From contig CALIDR010000012.1 of NCBI GenBank assembly GCA_938022295.1, forward strand, positions 1 through 9,789: 9,789 nucleotides of DNA, written 5' to 3'. Shown here one piece after another: positions 6,613 to 9,789 of this stretch. The stretch is from an uncultured Burkholderiaceae bacterium (lineage in GTDB: Bacteria > Pseudomonadota > Gammaproteobacteria > Burkholderiales > Burkholderiaceae_C). The stretch's first letter is position 1. Every line of letters starts with the position of its first letter. Under the pieces are notes generated by a model that saw only the letters and a list, made by a program, of their open reading frames with translations, was not told where the DNA came from and ran no database searches. A program made the position numbers and the translations under genes.

Positions 6613-6628
6613 GGTCACATTTGGTCAC
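6613..6628 (+). promoter_or_regulatory. 10-base-period direct repeat, possible OmpR/RstA-type response regulator box
   Basis: GGTCAC occurs at 6613-6618 and again at 6623-6628, a period of exactly 10 bases, upstream of the secreted-protein gene at 6717. The segment CACATTTGGTCACG (6616-6629) matches 9 of 12 fixed positions of the RstA box TACATNTNGTTACA. It is flanked by GGCCGCGG (6607-6614) and CCGCGGCC (6640-6647). No convincing -10 element is visible nearby. Confidence 0.3.
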
Positions 6629-6716
6629 GAATCTTGCCGCCGCGGCCGAAACGGCGGTCGGCGCCGCCGGTCCGACGAACGTTGCCGGTTTCATCGTCGT
6701 CAGAAGGAGTTCGCGC

Positions 6717-7124
6717 ATGCCCGCCTCGCCCGCCGTCCGCCCGTTGGCCGTCCGCCGCCTGCTGGCGCCGCTGGCGGCGGTCACCGTCGCCGCCGCGGCG
6801 GCCGTGCCGGCGGAGGCGGCGGTCGACGTCGGCGTGGGCATCACGATCCGCGAGCCGGGGCTGTACGGCCGCATCGAGATCGGCACCGCGCCGCCGCCGC
6901 CGGTGTGGTACCCGCAGCCCGTCGTGATCGTGCCGCCGCCGGTGCCGATGCGGCCGATCTACCTCTACGTGCCTCCCGGGCACGTCAAGGACTGGCGCAA
7001 GTACTGCAAGCACTACAACGCGTGCAACCAGCCGGTCTACTTCGTGCAGGAAGGCTGGGTGCAGGCGAACTACGCCAAGGCCCACCCCGGCAAGGGCAAG
7101 GCCAAGGGCAAGCGCAGGGACTGA
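6717..7124 (+). CDS. Small secreted Burkholderiales-type protein, 135 aa
   Basis: ATG 6717 follows AAGGAG by 7 bases, which decides this start over the in-frame TTG at 6621. Residues 1-34 form a signal peptide (RRLLAPLAAVTVAAAAAVPA, cleavage near AEA at 33-35). The mature protein opens VDVGVGITIREPGLYGRIEI. A Pro/Val-rich segment follows (about 59-80, PPPPVWYPQPVVIVPPPVP), then the conserved block PIYLYVPPGHVKDWRKYCKH and ACNQPVYFVQEGW with Cys97 and Cys103, probably disulfide-bonded. The tail is Lys/Gly-rich (KGKAKGKRRD). I recognise this as a recurrent short secreted or periplasmic family of Burkholderiales with no known function. It stands alone between the AEC gene and the trp promoter, probably with its own promoter in the 117-base gap before it. 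Confidence 0.88.
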   Translation: MPASPAVRPLAVRRLLAPLAAVTVAAAAAVPAEAAVDVGVGITIREPGLYGRIEIGTAPPPPVWYPQPVVIVPPPVPMRPIYLYVPPGHVKDWRKYCKHYNACNQPVYFVQEGWVQANYAKAHPGKGKAKGKRRD

Positions 7125-7129
7125 CGCCT

Positions 7130-7155
7130 GCACGCCGGCCCGTGGCGGGGCGTGC
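7130..7155 (+). terminator. Weak candidate terminator hairpin after the secreted-protein gene
   Basis: GCACGCC (7130-7136) and GGCGTGC (7149-7155) can form a 7-bp stem with a 12-base loop, starting 6 bases after the TGA at 7122-7124. There is no T-run after it, so intrinsic termination is doubtful. Position is the main support. Confidence 0.3.
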
Positions 7156-7172
7156 GTGACCGCACCCCCGCC

Positions 7173-7181
7173 TGCTAGACT
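7173..7181 (+). promoter_or_regulatory. Extended -10 promoter of the trp leader
   Basis: TGCTAGACT is an extended -10 (TGN plus TAGACT at 7176-7181). No good -35 lies 16-18 bases upstream, which extended -10 promoters tolerate. The expected transcription start, 6-8 bases downstream, coincides with the ATG at 7188, so the leader peptide would be read from a leaderless message. Confidence 0.5.
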
Positions 7182-7187
7182 GCGCGC

Positions 7188-7268
7188 ATGTTCGTGTCGC
7201 GCGACGAGACTTCGCGCCTCAGGTCGGTCGACCGGGGAGCCTGGCCCTGGCGTCGCGGGACCGCCTGA
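7188..7268 (+). CDS. trpL: Putative trp operon leader peptide (26 aa, contains Trp-Pro-Trp)
   Basis: A 26-codon frame (ATG 7188, TGA 7266-7268) starts MFVSRDETSRLRSVDRGAW and continues with Pro, Trp and RRGTA, placing two Trp codons (7242-7244 and 7248-7250) five codons before the end. It lies 138 bases upstream of trpE and begins where transcription should start. A short peptide with closely spaced Trp codons just before competing RNA stems is the hallmark of ribosome-mediated trp attenuation. The alpha-proteobacterial trpL of Sinorhizobium is also a leaderless upstream frame. The peptide is too short for homology arguments, and GC-rich DNA yields TGG easily, so this rests on position plus RNA structure. 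Confidence 0.6.
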   Translation: MFVSRDETSRLRSVDRGAWPWRRGTA

Positions 7269-7338
7269 GTCCCGTTGCCGGCCCGCCGTCGATCTGACGC
7301 GCCGGGCGGCTCCCGCGGCGGGCCGTGCCACGGCCGCC
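7235..7338 (+). promoter_or_regulatory. Candidate trp attenuator: mutually exclusive leader RNA stems
   Basis: Stem 1:2 pairs the Trp-codon region 7235-7252 with 7300-7314: 15 base pairs, with a 2-base and a 1-base bulge on the 5' side only. A small stem lies inside its loop (CGGGAC 7256-7261 with GTCCCG 7269-7274; the stop codon is in the loop). A 10-bp stem, 7279-7288 with 7316-7325, crosses stem 1:2, so the two exclude each other. A third hairpin (7317-7338, 8 bp, one bulged G, loop TGCCA) competes for the same 3' arm. A ribosome stalled at the Trp codons would melt stem 1:2 and favour the 10-bp antiterminator-like stem over the third hairpin. No T-run follows, so the end-point may be Rho or translation rather than intrinsic termination. 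Confidence 0.5.
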
Positions 7339-7351
7339 GCCATCCGCCGAA

Positions 7352-7397
7352 GACCCGCCACTGGCCGCGCCGTGCCGTCGGCCGGCGGGTCAGGAGG
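7352..7397 (+). promoter_or_regulatory. Hairpin abutting the trpE ribosome-binding site
   Basis: GACCCGCC (7352-7359) pairs perfectly with GGCGGGTC (7384-7391). An inner stem GGCCG (7363-7367) with CGGCC (7379-7383) extends it. The 3' arm ends at the base before AGGAGG (7392-7397), the trpE ribosome-binding site, which lies 9 bases before GTG 7407. The hairpin leaves the site open, so it may protect it from other pairings. Confidence 0.4.
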
Positions 7398-7406
7398 GCC
7401 CGAACC

Positions 7407-8885
7407 GTGATCACCGAACTGGAATTCCGCAGCCTCGCCGCGCAGGGCTACAACCGCATCGCCCTGATCGCCGAGGCCTTCGCCGACCTCGAGACGCCGC
7501 TGTCGCTGTACCTGAAGCTCGCCGGCGGCAGCAGGCATAGCTTCCTGCTCGAGTCGGTCGTCGGCGGCGAGCGCTTCGGGCGCTACTCGTTCATCGGGCT
7601 GCCGGCGCGCACGCTGCTGCGCGCCACGGGCACGCGCACCGAAGTCGTCACCGACGGCGCCGTCGTCGAGACGCACGAGGGCAACCCGCTCGACTTCGTC
7701 GCCGCGTACCGGCAGCGCTTCAAGCCGGCACTGCGACCCGGGCTGCCGCGCTTTTGCGGCGGGCTGGCGGGCTACTTCGGCTACGAGACGGTGCGCCTGA
7801 TCGAGAAGCGCCTGGCCGGACGGCGCCTGCCCGGCGGCCTCGGCACGCCCGACATCCTGCTGCTGCAGACCGAGGAACTCGCCGTCATCGACAACCTGTC
7901 GGGGCGGCTGTACCTGATCGTCTGGGCCGACCCGCGGCAGCCGGAGGCGTACTTCCACGGCAAGAAGCGCCTGGGCGAGCTGATCGACCGGCTGCGCTTC
8001 TCGGTGACCGCACCGCAGGTGCGGCGCGGGCCGTCGTACGCGGTCGAGCGCGAGTTCGCGAAGGACGACTTCGTGCGCGCCGTCGAGCGCGCGAAGGAAT
8101 ACATCGCCGCCGGCGACTGCATGCAGGTCGTGCTCGGCCAGCGGCTGAAGAAGCGCTACACCGAGAGCCCGCTGTCGCTGTACCGCGCGCTGCGCTCGCT
8201 GAACCCGAGCCCCTACATGTACTACTACGACATGGGCGGCTTCCAGATCGTCGGCGCGAGCCCCGAGATCCTGGTGCGCGACGAGGCCGACGCCGAGGGC
8301 CACCACACGGTGACGATCCGCCCGATCGCCGGCACCCGGCCGCGCGGCGCGACGCCCGAGCAGGACAAGGCCAACGAGGCCGAACTGCTCGCCGACCCGA
8401 AGGAGCGCGCCGAGCACGTGATGCTGATCGACCTCGCGCGCAACGACATCGGCCGCATCGCCGAGGTCGGCAGCGTGAGGGTCACGGAGGCGTTCGGCGT
8501 CGAGCGCTACTCGCACGTGATGCACATCGTCAGCAACGTCGAGGGGCGGCTGAAGCCGGGCCTGACGGCGCTCGACGTGCTGAAGGCGAGCTTCCCGGCC
8601 GGCACGCTCAGCGGCGCGCCGAAGATCCGCGCGATGGAGATCATCGACGAGCTCGAGCCGGTCGAGCGCGGCATCTACGGCGGCGCGGTGGGGTACCTCA
8701 GCTTCGCCGGCGACATGGACGTCGCGATCGCGATCCGCACCGGCGTCGTCAAGGACCAGGTGCTGTACGTGCAGGCCGGCGCGGGCATCGTCGCCGACTC
8801 GGTGCCCGAGCTCGAGTGGAAGGAGACCGAGGCCAAAGCGCGCGCGGTGCTGCGCGCCGCCGAACTCGTCGAGGAGGGGTTCTGA
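7407..8885 (+). CDS. trpE: Anthranilate synthase component I
   Basis: The 492-residue large subunit converts chorismate and ammonia to anthranilate and pyruvate, the first committed step of tryptophan synthesis. GTG 7407 is supported by AGGAGG 9 bases upstream and by the alignment-like N-terminus ITELEFRSLAAQGYNRIALI. The Trp feedback-inhibition motif LLES is at 47-50, with NPSPYMYY at 266-273 as part of the same allosteric pocket. Chorismate-site motifs are all present: GASPE (283-287), PIAGTRPRG (306-314), the Glu/Asp-rich stretch ending IDLARND (341-347), GTLSGAPKIRAM (399-410), DVAIAIRT (438-445) and QAGAGIVADS (456-465). Length and motifs fit proteobacterial TrpE rather than PabB. It is followed after 2 bases by trpG, which supplies ammonia from glutamine. 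Feedback by Trp on the enzyme and attenuation in the 219-base leader are the likely controls. Confidence 0.97.
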   Translation: MITELEFRSLAAQGYNRIALIAEAFADLETPLSLYLKLAGGSRHSFLLESVVGGERFGRYSFIGLPARTLLRATGTRTEVVTDGAVVETHEGNPLDFVAAYRQRFKPALRPGLPRFCGGLAGYFGYETVRLIEKRLAGRRLPGGLGTPDILLLQTEELAVIDNLSGRLYLIVWADPRQPEAYFHGKKRLGELIDRLRFSVTAPQVRRGPSYAVEREFAKDDFVRAVERAKEYIAAGDCMQVVLGQRLKKRYTESPLSLYRALRSLNPSPYMYYYDMGGFQIVGASPEILVRDEADAEGHHTVTIRPIAGTRPRGATPEQDKANEAELLADPKERAEHVMLIDLARNDIGRIAEVGSVRVTEAFGVERYSHVMHIVSNVEGRLKPGLTALDVLKASFPAGTLSGAPKIRAMEIIDELEPVERGIYGGAVGYLSFAGDMDVAIAIRTGVVKDQVLYVQAGAGIVADSVPELEWKETEAKARAVLRAAELVEEGF

Positions 8886-8887
8886 TC

Positions 8888-9483
<596 letters not shown>

Positions 9484-9487
<4 letters not shown>

Positions 9488-9789
9488 GCCCCGTGAAGAC
9501 CGTCGACCTGCGCAGCGACACGGTGACGCGGCCGACGCCGGCGATGCGCGCCGCGATGGCCGCCGCCGAGGTCGGCGACGACGTGTTCGGCGACGACCCG
9601 ACCGTCAACGCGCTGCAGGCGCGCATGGCCGCGCTCACCGGCATGGAGGACGCGCTGCTGATGCCCTCGGGCACGCAGAGCAACCTGTGCGCGCTGATGG
9701 CGCACTGCGAGCGCGGCGACGAGTACCTCGTCGGCCAGCTGGCGCACACCTACCGCTACGAGGGCGGCGGCGCCGCGGTGCTCGGCAGC
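9484..9789 (+). CDS. ltaE: Low-specificity L-threonine aldolase, N-terminal 102 residues (cut by right edge)
   Basis: The first 102 codons closely follow E. coli LtaE: VDLRSDTVTRPTPAMRAAM, then VGDDVFGDDPTVNALQ, LMPSGTQSNLCALMAHCERG, DEYLVGQLAHTYRYEGGGAA and VLGS. The enzyme is a PLP-dependent fold type I aldolase that splits L-threonine and L-allo-threonine into glycine and acetaldehyde. The PLP-binding Lys lies beyond the window. GTG 9484 overlaps the trpG stop in a GTGA arrangement, which suggests coupling; GTG 9493 is an equally plausible start and gives a more usual N-terminus. Neither has a good ribosome-binding site. Its place directly behind trpG is unusual, since trpD normally follows in Burkholderiales. 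The product could supply or drain glycine/threonine and has no step in tryptophan synthesis. Confidence 0.92.

Noticed and set aside
6621..6716. A TTG start at 6621 for the 135-aa secreted protein.
   Set aside because: It would bury the signal peptide behind 32 extra residues, while ATG 6717 has a strong AAGGAG site and a normal signal peptide.

Overview
The window is very GC-rich (well above 70% by eye), with strong G/C third-position bias, GTG starts and protein families typical of Burkholderiales. Examples are the small secreted protein ending in a 'PIYLYVPPGH...C...C..PVYFV' block, the trpE-trpG order and an AEC transporter. I read it as a betaproteobacterium near the Rubrivivax/Leptothrix/Piscinibacter group. 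That placement is inference from style, not from a marker gene.

Left half (bases 1-5363, all on the minus strand). In transcription order it holds: a 126-residue secreted protein with two cysteines (5363-4983); a membrane histidine kinase (4926-3559); an NtrC-type sigma54 response regulator (3552-2158, only 6 bases after the kinase); a 171-base gap; a 170-residue protein with a C-terminal beta-sandwich-like segment (1986-1474); and a TPR protein running off the left edge (1464-1), whose last visible residues look like the linker in front of a CHAT (caspase-like) domain. Good sigma54 (-24/-12) promoter candidates sit upstream of both the secreted protein and the 170-residue gene. Each is preceded by a near-identical 16-base palindrome (TGGGG-N6-CCCCA type) about 100-130 bases upstream of the predicted start. 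A second, weaker copy lies 21-22 bases away at each place. This looks like one closed regulatory circuit: secreted protein, kinase, sigma54 activator, and a TPR/CHAT effector operon.

Middle (5631-7124, plus strand). There is an AEC-family permease, divergent from the secreted-protein gene and sharing its regulatory gap, then a second small secreted protein (6717-7124) with a strong ribosome-binding site.

Right part (7125-9789, plus strand). This is a tryptophan block: an extended -10 promoter, a leaderless 26-codon leader peptide containing Trp-Pro-Trp (7188-7268), mutually exclusive RNA stems resembling an attenuator, trpE (7407-8885), trpG (8888-9487), and a low-specificity threonine aldolase gene (ltaE, from 9484, cut by the right edge) joined to trpG by a GTGA overlap. 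The trp genes make anthranilate from chorismate and glutamine. The leader probably couples their expression to charged tRNA-Trp.

No rRNA, tRNA, CRISPR array, insertion sequence or prophage gene is visible. Intergenic stretches are all shorter than 300 bases and are described individually.
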